Assembly: GCF_003094615.1 (NCBI RefSeq)
Contig: NZ_QDKO01000010.1
Location: 1-64,000, forward strand
Length of the DNA stretch: 64,000 nucleotides
From: Caulobacter radicis
Lineage (GTDB): Bacteria; Pseudomonadota; Alphaproteobacteria; Caulobacterales; Caulobacteraceae
Direction: 5' to 3'
In this document: one piece after another, positions 8,025 to 16,191 of the stretch
Numbering within the stretch: position 1 is the stretch's first letter
How the letters are laid out: every line of letters begins with the position of its first letter
Made by a program: the position numbers and the translations under genes
The notes under the pieces: model-generated
The model's input: the letters and a program-made list of their open reading frames with translations, nothing else
Told to the model about the DNA's origin: nothing
The model's database searches: none

Positions 8025-8894
8025 TCAGCCGATCGTCACCCAGGCGGCCGAGCCGGGGGCCTGGCGCTCGATCCAGCGATAGTTCAGCTCGCTCCAAGGC
8101 GTGGCCCAGGGGGTCAGGTTGTCGAGCACCCAGTCGCCCTGTTCCATGGCCACCACCAGCACGGCGTGGCTTTCGCCGCGGGCGGTCACCGCCACGGCCA
8201 TCGACAGGGCCGCGGCCGGCACGCCGGCCTCGATCAGCCGGCGGCGCTTCTCCAGCGCGTAGTCCTCGCAGTCGCCGTACATCTTGCCGTCGATGACGCG
8301 CGGCAGGCTCCAATACTCGATCATGCCGTACAGATCGAAGTCGTCGGCCTTCTGCACCTCGCGATTTACGCGGCGATTGATGTCGTTGAGCAGCTTCATC
8401 TGGTCGCGCGACAGGCGCGGAAGCTCGCCCTCGGCCGAGGCCAGGCCGACCGTCCGGGTCGTGTTCGGCGACAGGGCGGCGGCCATCGCCGCTTCCGGCG
8501 AGACCAGGGCGAAGGCGGTGTCCAGGCGCAGGGCTTGAAGGGTTTCCACTGTCAGGGCGGAGACCGCGTCTTCGTCTTCAGCGTCGGTTTCGGCGGCGAT
8601 CGCCTGGGCCTGGGCGGCGAAGGTCAGGCGGCGACCGCCGGTCCAGGCGGTCGAGGTCGACGAGGTGGCGATGCCGGGAGCCGGTTGCGGCGCCTGGCCG
8701 GTCAGGGCGGCGATCTCGTGCGCGGCCGCGCCGCAGCTGTCGAGGTCGCGCTGGCAAAGGTCGGTGAACCCCGGCGGGGCGGCGGCGGGCGCGCCCATCG
8801 GCATGAACGCCGGCGCCGGCCCGGCCAGGGCCGGGGCGGCGGCCATCAGGCCAAGACTGGCGATGGCGGTTCCGAGAAAGGCGGTGATCTTCAT
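8025..8894 (-). CDS. hvyA: HvyA-like transglutaminase-fold (BTLCP) protein, capsulation regulator candidate
   Basis: 289 residues: Sec signal peptide (MKITAFLGTAIASLGLMAAAPALA), a variable Ala-rich region, then a bacterial transglutaminase-like cysteine proteinase domain. The triad is visible as Cys209 (YGDCEDYA), His243 (ESHAVLVV) and Asp258 (VLDNLTPW), all in the canonical context, so the fold should be competent. In C. crescentus the homologous HvyA, encoded in the capsule locus, blocks capsule formation in swarmer cells and is under CtrA/SciP/MucR control (established knowledge). Here the gene is also opposite in strand to the polysaccharide genes and has its own promoter region with a CtrA-like box. 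The exact ortholog assignment is by domain and synteny. Confidence 0.82.
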   Translation of the reverse strand: MKITAFLGTAIASLGLMAAAPALAGPAPAFMPMGAPAAAPPGFTDLCQRDLDSCGAAAHEIAALTGQAPQPAPGIATSSTSTAWTGGRRLTFAAQAQAIAAETDAEDEDAVSALTVETLQALRLDTAFALVSPEAAMAAALSPNTTRTVGLASAEGELPRLSRDQMKLLNDINRRVNREVQKADDFDLYGMIEYWSLPRVIDGKMYGDCEDYALEKRRRLIEAGVPAAALSMAVAVTARGESHAVLVVAMEQGDWVLDNLTPWATPWSELNYRWIERQAPGSAAWVTIG

Positions 8895-8965
8895 GACGGG
8901 CTCGCGAAGTTCGTGAGCTCATCATCGGGATATCCATTGAATTCGAGGTCAAAATGCTTGGTGTT

Positions 8966-8980
8966 TTAACGTCTAATCAA
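8966..8980 (-). promoter_or_regulatory. CtrA-like box upstream of hvyA
   Basis: TTAA-CGTCTAA-TCAA matches the CtrA consensus TTAA-N7-TTAA at seven of eight positions and lies 72-86 bases before the hvyA ATG, in an AT-rich gap (8895-9152) that otherwise shows no gene. CtrA control of hvyA is known in C. crescentus; the site here is a sequence match only. The rest of the gap also holds the promoter of the divergent phosphatase gene. Confidence 0.45.
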
Positions 8981-9152
8981 TCTGGTTTATTTGGAGTTAT
9001 TGGTAATGGAGGGTGAATATTCAGGGTTAAATCGCTATCGAGAATCTCGGTTTATTTATCGTAAATGGGCGCGGTGCAGGTTGAAGGGGCCTTGCGCGTA
9101 AGGCATTTTGGCCATTGGTCCCGTTTCGTCCTCCTCCATCCTGTTCAGGTCC

Positions 9153-9950
9153 ATGGTCTTCGGCTTCCTGCGTCCCAAGTCTCGATCCAAGTCGCAAACC
9201 GCCTCCGCCGACGGCCGAGTGGTTTACGGCGTCGGCGACATCCACGGCCGTCTCGACCTGCTCGACCAGCTGCTCGACGCCGTGGCGGCCGACTTCGCCG
9301 CGCTCGGCCGAACCGACCGGCCGGTGATCGTGTTCGTCGGCGACTATGTCGACCGTGGTCCGGAGTCGGCGGGGGTGATCGAGCGCATCGCCGCCCTGAA
9401 GGCCGCCTCGGGCGGGCCTTCGGGCTTCGAGGTCCGCGCCCTGATGGGCAATCACGAGCAGACCCTGCTGCAATTCCTCGACAGTCCCGAGGGCGGGCCG
9501 GTCTGGGCCGAGTTCGGCGGCGGCGAGACCCTGGCTTCCTACGGCGTGGCGCGGCCCGCGGGGCGCGACCCCGAGGCCTGGCGCGCGGCCCAGGAGCAGT
9601 TCCAGCGCAACCTGCCCCTGCGCCACCTGAACTTCCTGCGCCAGCTGGAGCTGACCGCCGCCTATGGCGACTACCTGTTCGTCCACGCCGGCGTGCGCCC
9701 GGGCCGGTCACTGGTCGAGCAGGACCCGCAGGACCTGCTGTGGATCCGCGGCGATTTCCTGCACCAGCCGCATGGCCTGGGCATGGTCGTCGTCCACGGC
9801 CACACCCCCGACGAGGAGCCGTTCCTGGGCCGTGACCGGATCAATGTCGACACCGGAGCCTATGCGACGGGCGTTCTGACCGCCGTCCGGGTGGGCGAGG
9901 GCGCGCCGGCCATGCTGCAAGCGCGAAAACGGCGTCCCGTTCCGGGGTGA
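9153..9950 (+). CDS. PPP-family serine/threonine phosphatase (metallophosphoesterase) of the polysaccharide locus
   Basis: 265 residues from ATG 9153; a TTG 45 bases upstream in frame is less likely. All metal-binding signatures of the PPP family are present: GDIHGR (Asp29, His31), GDYVDRG (63-69), GNHE (99-102), and later histidines in FVHAGVRPG and VVHGHTPDE. The closest described relatives are bacterial PrpA/PrpB-like phosphatases. No signal peptide is visible, so it is probably cytoplasmic. It is followed after about 70 bases by the Wza-type gene. It may act on the Wzc-type kinase or another locus protein in place of a Wzb tyrosine phosphatase (inference). Confidence 0.85.
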   Translation: MVFGFLRPKSRSKSQTASADGRVVYGVGDIHGRLDLLDQLLDAVAADFAALGRTDRPVIVFVGDYVDRGPESAGVIERIAALKAASGGPSGFEVRALMGNHEQTLLQFLDSPEGGPVWAEFGGGETLASYGVARPAGRDPEAWRAAQEQFQRNLPLRHLNFLRQLELTAAYGDYLFVHAGVRPGRSLVEQDPQDLLWIRGDFLHQPHGLGMVVVHGHTPDEEPFLGRDRINVDTGAYATGVLTAVRVGEGAPAMLQARKRRPVPG

Positions 9951-10017
9951 AGCTTGTGACGCCCGGGTCTCCATGCGATGAGACCAGGGAGGGATGCAGC
10001 CGAGAGACGTGACGAGA

Positions 10018-10650
10018 ATGATTACCGTTCGACGCCTTATTCGGGCGGCTTCGATCTGCCTGGCCCTCGCCGCGGCCACGCCGATCGCCCAGGCTCAGGA
10101 CGCCCTTCCGCCGCCTCCCGCCGCCGCTGCTGCGGCGCCGCAAACCGCGCCCGTCGCGCCGTCGGCGGCCGCGCCCGCCGCCCCGGTCGATCCCGACTAC
10201 CAGCTGGGTTCGGGCGACAAGGTCCGTGTCACCGTCTTCGGCGAGCCGACCCTGTCGGGCGAGTTCTATGTCACCGGCTCGGGCCTGGTGTCCCTGCCGC
10301 TGCTGGGCGAGGTCAAGGCCGCCGGCCTCAGCGTCCGCCAGTTCCAGGAGACGGTCGAGACCGCCCTGCGCAACGGCTATCTCAAGCAGCCGCGCGTCAG
10401 CGCCGAGGTGCTGAACTTCCGTCCGTTCTACATCCTGGGCGAGGTCAGCAAGCCGGGCACCTATCCCTATACCTCGGGCCTGACCGTCCAGAACGCCGTG
10501 GCCACCGCCGGCGGCTACACCTACCGGGCCGACAAGAACAAGGTCTACATCAAGCGTCTTGGCGAAGAGAAAGAGACCAAGATGAGCCTGACCCCGTCGA
10601 CCCAGGTCGCGCCGGGCGACACCGTGCGTATCGGCGAGCGCTTCTTTTAA
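10018..10650 (+). CDS. short Wza-type polysaccharide export protein
   Basis: 210 residues starting at ATG 10018 (an ATG at 9994 is in frame, but its SD-like AGGGAGGG abuts the codon). It has a Sec signal peptide ending IAQA-Q near residue 26, a Pro/Ala-rich linker, the polysaccharide export domain (YQLGSGDKVRVTVFGEPTLS, GSGLVSLPLLGEVKAAG) and one SLBB domain (FYILGEVSKPGTYPY). There is no lipobox cysteine, unlike E. coli Wza, and the protein is roughly half its length; short forms of this sort are usual in alphaproteobacteria. It would form or contribute to the outer-membrane export channel together with the Wzc-type protein and possibly the barrel at 1452. It closes the locus. Confidence 0.85.
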   Translation: MITVRRLIRAASICLALAAATPIAQAQDALPPPPAAAAAAPQTAPVAPSAAAPAAPVDPDYQLGSGDKVRVTVFGEPTLSGEFYVTGSGLVSLPLLGEVKAAGLSVRQFQETVETALRNGYLKQPRVSAEVLNFRPFYILGEVSKPGTYPYTSGLTVQNAVATAGGYTYRADKNKVYIKRLGEEKETKMSLTPSTQVAPGDTVRIGERFF

Positions 10651-10657
10651 GAGCTCA

Positions 10658-10695
10658 AATGCAGACGAGGCGCCTTTCGGCGTCTCGCCGGCATT
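10658..10695 (+). terminator. hairpin after the Wza-type gene
   Basis: Core stem GAGGCGCC / GGCGTCTC with loop TTTC and one G-T wobble, flanked by an outer AATGC / GCATT pairing. No T-run follows, so it is either a weak terminator or an mRNA 3' end stabiliser closing the polysaccharide locus. Confidence 0.45.
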
Positions 10696-10819
10696 AAGAT
10701 CCGATTCACCACGGCGCGCGGCGATAGGTCGCGCTTTCGACTACCTGGCCGCGTAATAGAAACCATTTTTTTGTATCTTTCCGCACAGAGTGGCGCCGTA
10801 CCACTCTGGGGGAACGCCT

Positions 10820-13225
10820 TTGTTGAAGGTTCTGACCTGCCTGACGGGGCAGCATGACTTCAGGCTCGTGCTCGTCGCCGGCCTCGTCTGCTTCGCCGCC
10901 TGCTTCACGGCGTTCCGGCTCTTTTCACGCCTGCGCGGCGCGCGCGGCCTGGTCCGCGGGGCCTGGCTGCTGCTGACCGGCCTGGTCGCCGGCTCGGGCG
11001 TCTGGGCCACCCACTTCATCGCCATGGTCGCCTACGACCCGGGCCTGAAGACCGGCTACAGCCCGGCCGGCACCCTGCTGTCGCTGATGATCGCGGTGCT
11101 GTTCATGGCCGCCGGCTTCGCCGTGGCCTCGGCCGAGCGCACCCGCACCAACGACTGCGCCGGCGGCCTGCTGCTGGGCCTGGGCATCGGCGCGATGCAC
11201 TACACCGGCATGTCGGCCTTCGTGACCCAGGGCTACGTGCTGTGGGAGCAGGCCACCGTCGCCGCCTCGGTCGTCATCGGCGTGTCCTTCTCGGCCATCG
11301 CCCTGGTCATCGCCGGTCGCGCCCGCTCGCTGACCAAGCAGCTGATCGGCGGCACGGTGCTGACGCTGGGCGTCTGCGGCCTGCACTTCACCGGCATGGG
11401 CGCGGTGACCATCATGCCCGACGTCAATGTCGTGGTGCCCGAGCAGCTGCTGTCGGGCGCCATGCTGACCCTGGCGGTGACCGCCATCACCGGCCTGATC
11501 ATCCTGGGCGGCCTGGGCGCGGTGACCATCGAGTCCTCGACCAGCCGCTCGGCCCTCGACCGCATCCGCCGCCTGGCCAACGCCGCCTACGAAGGCATCG
11601 TCGTGGTCCAGGACGGCCGCATCAACGACGCCAACGCCGCCTTCTGCGAACTGGCCGGCGCCTCGCTGGGCGACCTGGTCGGCAAGCCGCTCTACACCGC
11701 CATGCTCACCTTCGACGGCAAGGAAGCCGCCCGCGAGGGCGTGCGCCGCGAAGGGCTTCTCCAGCCGCTCGAAGGCGGCCGCGCCATTCCGGTCGAGGTG
11801 TTCTCGCGCCTGATGGACGACGGCGCCCGCACCGAGACCTCGGGCCTGACCGTGCTGGCCATCCGCGACCTGCGCGAGCGCCGCTCGGCCGAGGAAAAGA
11901 TCCGCTATCTGGCCGAGCACGACGGCCTTACCGGCCTGCCCAACCGCAACTCGCTGCAGGCCCGCCTGGCCGCCGCCCTCGAGCGCGTCGAGGCGTCCGG
12001 TGAAACGCTGTCGCTGGTCTGCATCGACCTGGATCACTTCAAGGAAGCCAACGACCTGCACGGCCACCTGGCCGGCGACGCCCTGCTGGTCGAGGCCGCC
12101 CGCCGCCTGCAGGACTCGGTCGTCGCCCCGTCCTTCGCCGCGCGTCTGGGCGGCGACGAATTCATCCTCGTGCAGATCGCCGCCGGCGACCAGCCCGCCG
12201 CCGCCGCCGAACTGGCCGGCCGCGTGCTCGAGCAGCTGTCGGTCCCGGCCGTCTACGAGGGCCAGGACCTGGCCATGGGCGCCAGCCTGGGCGTCTCGCT
12301 GTTTCCCGACGACGGCCGCACCGCCGAGGCCCTGCTGGCCAACGCCGACATGGCCCTCTATCGCGCCAAGGAAAGCGGCCGCGGCGTCTATCGCTTCTTC
12401 AAGCGCGAGATGGACGAGACCATCCGTGAACGCCGCACCATGGCCCGCGAGCTGCGTCAGGCGATCACCGACGAGGAGTTGGTGGTGTTCTACCAGCCGC
12501 TCGCCCGCGCCGCCGACGGCGAGGTCTGCGGCTTCGAGGCCCTGGTCCGCTGGAAGCACCCGGTGCGCGGCATGGTCCCGCCGCTGGAGTTCATCCCGGT
12601 GGCCGAGGAGAACGGCCTGATCACCCAGCTGGGCGAATGGGTCCTGCGCCGCGCCTGCGCCGACGCCGCCAGCTGGGACCGCCCGCTGCGCATCGCCGTC
12701 AACCTGTCGCCGCTGCAGCTGAACCAGCCCAACCTGCCGACCCTGGTGCACGAGGTGCTGATCGCCACGGGCCTGTCGCCCTCGCGGCTGGAGCTGGAGA
12801 TCACCGAAAGCGCCCTGTTCAAGGACTACCAGCGCGCGCTCGACAACCTGCGCCGCCTGAAGGCCCTGGGCGTGCGCATCGCCATGGACGACTTCGGCAC
12901 CGGCTTCTCGTCTCTGTCGACCCTGCAGTCGTTCCCGTTCGACAAGATCAAGATCGACAAGAGCTTCGTCGAGAACATCCACCGTCACGACCGCGCCACC
13001 GTCATCGTGCGCGCCGTGCTGGGCCTGGGCCGCAGCCTGGAGATCCCGGTCGTGGCCGAGGGCGTCGAGACCCAGGAGCAGATCGACTTCCTGCGCGGCG
13101 AGTCCTGCGCCGAGCTGCAAGGCTACGCCATCGGCCGTCCGGGCCCGATCGACAGTCTGTCGGCCTGGACCCTGGCCCGCGCCGCCGCCGCCAACGTCGA
13201 GACCAAGGCCCGCGGCGCGGCCTGA
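10820..13225 (+). CDS. MHYT-GGDEF-EAL membrane c-di-GMP protein
   Basis: About 801 residues from TTG 10820, giving MLKVLTCLTGQHD; GGGGGA sits 6 bases upstream, whereas the upstream GTG at 10790 has no SD. Order: MHYT sensor with seven hydrophobic spans and the repeated motifs THFIAM, MHYTGM and HFTGMG (predicted metal/gas sensing), a PAS-like segment (residues about 235-345), GGDEF (intact GGDEF at 444-448) and EAL (intact EAL at 573-575, with DDFGTG downstream). The RxxD inhibitory site is absent (VAPS at that position). Both catalytic signatures are intact, so synthesis, hydrolysis or both are possible. It follows the polysaccharide genes but has its own upstream region; a link to matrix output is only suggestive. 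Confidence 0.92.
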   Translation: MLKVLTCLTGQHDFRLVLVAGLVCFAACFTAFRLFSRLRGARGLVRGAWLLLTGLVAGSGVWATHFIAMVAYDPGLKTGYSPAGTLLSLMIAVLFMAAGFAVASAERTRTNDCAGGLLLGLGIGAMHYTGMSAFVTQGYVLWEQATVAASVVIGVSFSAIALVIAGRARSLTKQLIGGTVLTLGVCGLHFTGMGAVTIMPDVNVVVPEQLLSGAMLTLAVTAITGLIILGGLGAVTIESSTSRSALDRIRRLANAAYEGIVVVQDGRINDANAAFCELAGASLGDLVGKPLYTAMLTFDGKEAAREGVRREGLLQPLEGGRAIPVEVFSRLMDDGARTETSGLTVLAIRDLRERRSAEEKIRYLAEHDGLTGLPNRNSLQARLAAALERVEASGETLSLVCIDLDHFKEANDLHGHLAGDALLVEAARRLQDSVVAPSFAARLGGDEFILVQIAAGDQPAAAAELAGRVLEQLSVPAVYEGQDLAMGASLGVSLFPDDGRTAEALLANADMALYRAKESGRGVYRFFKREMDETIRERRTMARELRQAITDEELVVFYQPLARAADGEVCGFEALVRWKHPVRGMVPPLEFIPVAEENGLITQLGEWVLRRACADAASWDRPLRIAVNLSPLQLNQPNLPTLVHEVLIATGLSPSRLELEITESALFKDYQRALDNLRRLKALGVRIAMDDFGTGFSSLSTLQSFPFDKIKIDKSFVENIHRHDRATVIVRAVLGLGRSLEIPVVAEGVETQEQIDFLRGESCAELQGYAIGRPGPIDSLSAWTLARAAAANVETKARGAA

Positions 13226-13269
13226 TCGCACGCACGCCCAATGTCGCCTCTGTGGAACCTCTGCCGTGC

Positions 13270-13292
13270 GGCGACGTTTGCAAGGCGTCGCC
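13270..13292 (+). terminator. stem-loop after the GGDEF-EAL gene
   Basis: GGCGACG, 9-base loop, CGTCGCC, located 45 bases past the stop codon and 36 bases before the next gene. No T-run follows, so it could be a weak terminator or a processing site. Confidence 0.35.
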
Positions 13293-13327
13293 GGCGGGGG
13301 TGCGCCTGGTGACGCGGGGCTAGCGTA

Positions 13328-15655
13328 ATGGGCCAGTTTCTCAGTCGGGCGACGATCCGGTTCGCATCGTCGGTCGACCGCCCGGTTCTTCGGTTCTGCC
13401 TGGCCGGCGCGGCCGTGGGCCTGGCTGTCGCCGCCCGTTTCGGCGCGGCCAGCCTGACCGACCATCCCAGCAACTTCCCGCCGTTCTTCGTCGCCGTCAT
13501 GCTGGCCGCCCTGGTCGGCGGGCTGTGGGCGGGCCTGGTGTCGGTGCTGGCCAGCGCCCTGATCGTCCGCCTGCTGTGGATGAGCGGGCCGCTCGACACC
13601 CCCCAGGCCGCGCAGCTGGCCACCTTCGCCCTGAGCAGCGGCCTGATCGTGCTGTTCGTCGCCGCCCTGCGGCTGGCCGTGCGCAGCGGTCTGGCCGCCG
13701 AGGAGCGGTTCCGCATCGCCCAGGACGCCTCGCTCGACGCCTTCGTGATCCTCGAGCCCGTGCGGCGCGGCGGCCAGGTCGCCGACTTCCGCTGGACCTA
13801 CGCCAACCCCGCCGCCCAGGCCCTGCGGCCGCGCGGCGTCTCAACCCTGATCGGCCGCCGGGTGCGCGACGTGTTCCGCGACGAGACCGGCCAGCAGATG
13901 ATCGAGCGCCTGACGCGGCTGCTCGACGAGGGCGGTCCCGACGACCTGGAGGTGCGGCGGGTGATCGACGACGAGGAGCACTGGGTGCGCTCCAGCGGCG
14001 TTCGCATCACCGAGGGCCTGGCGGTGACCTTTCGCGACGTGACCCGCGAGCGCCGCGCCCAGGCCGCCCTGCGCACCAGCGAGGAGCAGTTCCGCGGCGT
14101 GGCCAACGCCGCCCCGGTGATGATCTGGATCTCGGGCGTCGACGGGGCCTGCATCTGGTTCAACGACGCCTGGCTGAAGTTCACCGGCCGCAGCATGGAC
14201 GAGGAGCTGGGGCGCGGCTGGGCCGCCGGCGTCCATCCCGATGACCTCGACGCCGCCGAGGCCGAAGCCGCCGCCGCCATCGCGGCCCGCCGCCCGTTCC
14301 GCGCCGCCTTCCGCCTGCGCCGGGCCGACGGCGCCTGGCGCTGGATCAGCAGCGCCGGCGCCCCGCGCCACGACGCCTACGGCCAGTTCCAGGGCTATAT
14401 CGGCAGCTGCTTCGACAATACCGAGGTCGTGGAGACGACGCTCGAACTCGAAGACCGCGTCGCCGAGCGCACCGCCGCCCTGGAGGCCAGCATCGCCGAG
14501 CGGGCCAAGACCGAGGCGGCCCTGGCCCAGTCCCAGCGGCTGGAGACCGTCGGCCGGCTGACCGGCGGCGTCGCCCACGACTTCAACAACCTGCTGACGG
14601 TGATGGTCGGCGGGCTCGACATGATCCTCAAGCGGCCCGACGACGTGGCCCGCGTGCGGCGCCTGGGCGAGGCGGCCCTGGCCGCCGGCCAGCGCGGCGA
14701 GCGCCTGACCCGCCAGCTCCTGGCCTTCTCGCGCAGCCAGGAACTCAAGCTCGAAGTCGTCGACATCGCCGGCCTGATCCTGCAGGTCGAGCCCCTGGTC
14801 CGCCGCGCGGTCGGCGACGCCAAGAGCCTGGAGGTCCGCGCCGACCGCGAGGCCGGCTCCAGCCGCGTCGACGCCGCCCAGTTCGAGGCCGCCCTGCTCA
14901 ATCTCGTCGTCAACGCCGTCGACGCCACGCCCGACCACGGGACCATCACCGTCGAGGTCACGGCCGAGCGGCTGGAGGACGGCCAGGCGGGCGAGGCCCC
15001 GGCCGGCGACTATGTCCGCGTCGCGGTGTCCGACACTGGCCATGGCATGTCGCCCGAGGTCCTGGGGCGGGTGTTCGAGCCGTTCTTCACCACCAAGGAG
15101 GTCGGCAAGGGCACGGGTCTTGGCCTGGCCCAGGTCTACGGCTTCGTGCGCCAGTGCGGCGGGGCGGTGACCATCGACAGCCAGGAGGACAGGGGCACGA
15201 CGGTGTCGCTGCACCTGCCGGCCGCGGTTTCCGACGGCGTCGCGGTGGAACGGTCCGAAGGCGCCCCGATCGCCGACCTTTCCGGCGTGCGGGTGCTGCT
15301 GGTCGAGGACGACGCCAGCGTCCGGGCCATCACCGAGGGCGCGCTGACCGAACTGGGCTGCGTCGTCGTCACCGCCGAGCACGGCCGCGCGGCCCTGGTC
15401 CGGCTGGAGGCCGAGCCGGACTTCGACGTCCTGCTGTCGGATCTCGTCATGCCCGGCGGCGTCAGCGGCGTCGAGCTGGGCCGCATCGTCGCCGACCGCG
15501 CGCCCGGCACCGCCGTCCTGCTGACCACCGGCTACGCCGGCGACCGTCTCGCCGCCGCCCTGGAAGACCTGCCCTGGCCGGTGCTGCGCAAGCCGTTCCG
15601 CATCGAGCAACTGCATAGGGCGCTGGCCGAGGCGGTGCGGGGCGGACCAAGATGA
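13328..15655 (+). CDS. membrane hybrid histidine kinase with PAS domains and receiver
   Basis: 775 residues. An N-terminal membrane module of about four spans (residues 20-120, DUF4118/MASE-like) is followed by a PAS-like segment, a PAS-PAC ([10 protein letters not shown] to GYIGSCFDN), a coiled coil, a HisKA phospho-acceptor in GGVAHDFNN (His417), a HATPase with [13 protein letters not shown], and a C-terminal receiver with EDD and Asp705 ([10 protein letters not shown]). This is the soluble-PAS hybrid kinase type common in Caulobacterales. No DNA-binding output or partner regulator is adjacent, so its phosphorelay partner is unknown. The stop codon coincides with the first base of the family A inverted repeat. 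Confidence 0.88.
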   Translation: MGQFLSRATIRFASSVDRPVLRFCLAGAAVGLAVAARFGAASLTDHPSNFPPFFVAVMLAALVGGLWAGLVSVLASALIVRLLWMSGPLDTPQAAQLATFALSSGLIVLFVAALRLAVRSGLAAEERFRIAQDASLDAFVILEPVRRGGQVADFRWTYANPAAQALRPRGVSTLIGRRVRDVFRDETGQQMIERLTRLLDEGGPDDLEVRRVIDDEEHWVRSSGVRITEGLAVTFRDVTRERRAQAALRTSEEQFRGVANAAPVMIWISGVDGACIWFNDAWLKFTGRSMDEELGRGWAAGVHPDDLDAAEAEAAAAIAARRPFRAAFRLRRADGAWRWISSAGAPRHDAYGQFQGYIGSCFDNTEVVETTLELEDRVAERTAALEASIAERAKTEAALAQSQRLETVGRLTGGVAHDFNNLLTVMVGGLDMILKRPDDVARVRRLGEAALAAGQRGERLTRQLLAFSRSQELKLEVVDIAGLILQVEPLVRRAVGDAKSLEVRADREAGSSRVDAAQFEAALLNLVVNAVDATPDHGTITVEVTAERLEDGQAGEAPAGDYVRVAVSDTGHGMSPEVLGRVFEPFFTTKEVGKGTGLGLAQVYGFVRQCGGAVTIDSQEDRGTTVSLHLPAAVSDGVAVERSEGAPIADLSGVRVLLVEDDASVRAITEGALTELGCVVVTAEHGRAALVRLEAEPDFDVLLSDLVMPGGVSGVELGRIVADRAPGTAVLLTTGYAGDRLAAALEDLPWPVLRKPFRIEQLHRALAEAVRGGPR

Positions 15656-16182
15656 TCCCTCTCTCTTAGAGAGAGGGAGGGGCCCGCCGCGCAGCGGTGG
15701 GAGGGTGAGTGGTTTCGCCCTCCCAGGAAAATCCCGATTCCTCTGATTGAGAACGCAGGAACGCCATGCCCAGCTTTGCTGATGGACAGGACCGCCTACG
15801 CCCGCCGCCTACGCCAAAGCCAAACCCTGGCGGAAAAGACGCTTTGGACCCTTGTCCGCAACCGCCGCCTCTCAGGCTTCAAGTTCATGCGGCAGATTGC
15901 GATCGACCGCTATTTCGCGGACTTCGTCTGCGAGGCGGGCAAGCTGATCGTGGAGCTCGACGGCGCGGCTCATGACGGTCGCGAGGACTATGACGACCAG
16001 CGCACCGAAACCTTGGAGCAGCTTGGATACGTGGTGTTGAGGTTCCGCAACGAGCGGGTCCTGGCCGATCCCGGCGGGACCGCCGACGAGATCCTGTCCG
16101 CGCTCCGATCGGCCAGGTCGTAACCACTCACCCTCCCACGCCTTGCGGCGCGGGCCCCTCCCTCTCTCTAAGAGAGAGGGAT
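15655..16182. repeat. family A element: 60-bp inverted repeats enclosing a DUF559 gene
   Basis: The left arm (15655-15714) and right arm (16122-16182) are near-perfect reverse complements over about 60 bases. Each starts at its outer end with a 25-base palindrome (ATCCCTCTCTCT, TAGAGAGAGGGA type), then AGGGGCCCGC, a small variable hairpin, GGGAGGGTGAGTGGTT. The two arms differ mainly in the hairpin (GCCGCGCAGCGG versus GCGCCGCAAGGCG). The interior is taken up by the DUF559 gene, whose stop codon lies in the right arm. Other family A copies in the window are at 25618-25642, 27559-27890 and 45713-45874. Mobility is inference; no target-site duplication is evident by eye. Confidence 0.85.
15782..16123 (+). 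CDS. DUF559 protein, Vsr/restriction-endonuclease-like fold
   Basis: 113 residues. The sequence has the DUF559 pattern: an N-terminal Arg-rich helix (YARRLRQSQTLAEKTLW), FKFMRQIAIDRYFADFVCE, then LIVELDGAAH and DQRTETLEQLGYVVLRF. The Asp, the ELDG Glu/Asp and the His fit the PD-(D/E)xK core shared with Vsr nucleases. Function in this family is not established; nuclease activity is a fold-based prediction. No clear SD precedes the ATG. An alternative TTG lies 6 bases upstream. The whole gene sits inside family A inverted repeats, with its stop codon inside the right arm. Confidence 0.85.
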   Translation: MDRTAYARRLRQSQTLAEKTLWTLVRNRRLSGFKFMRQIAIDRYFADFVCEAGKLIVELDGAAHDGREDYDDQRTETLEQLGYVVLRFRNERVLADPGGTADEILSALRSARS

Positions 16183-16191
16183 TCCGGACGC

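Noticed and set aside
15655..16182. Insertion sequence with a classical transposase
   Set aside because: The enclosed protein is DUF559, not a DDE, HUH, tyrosine or serine recombinase, and no target duplication is evident; it is kept as a candidate element of unknown type.
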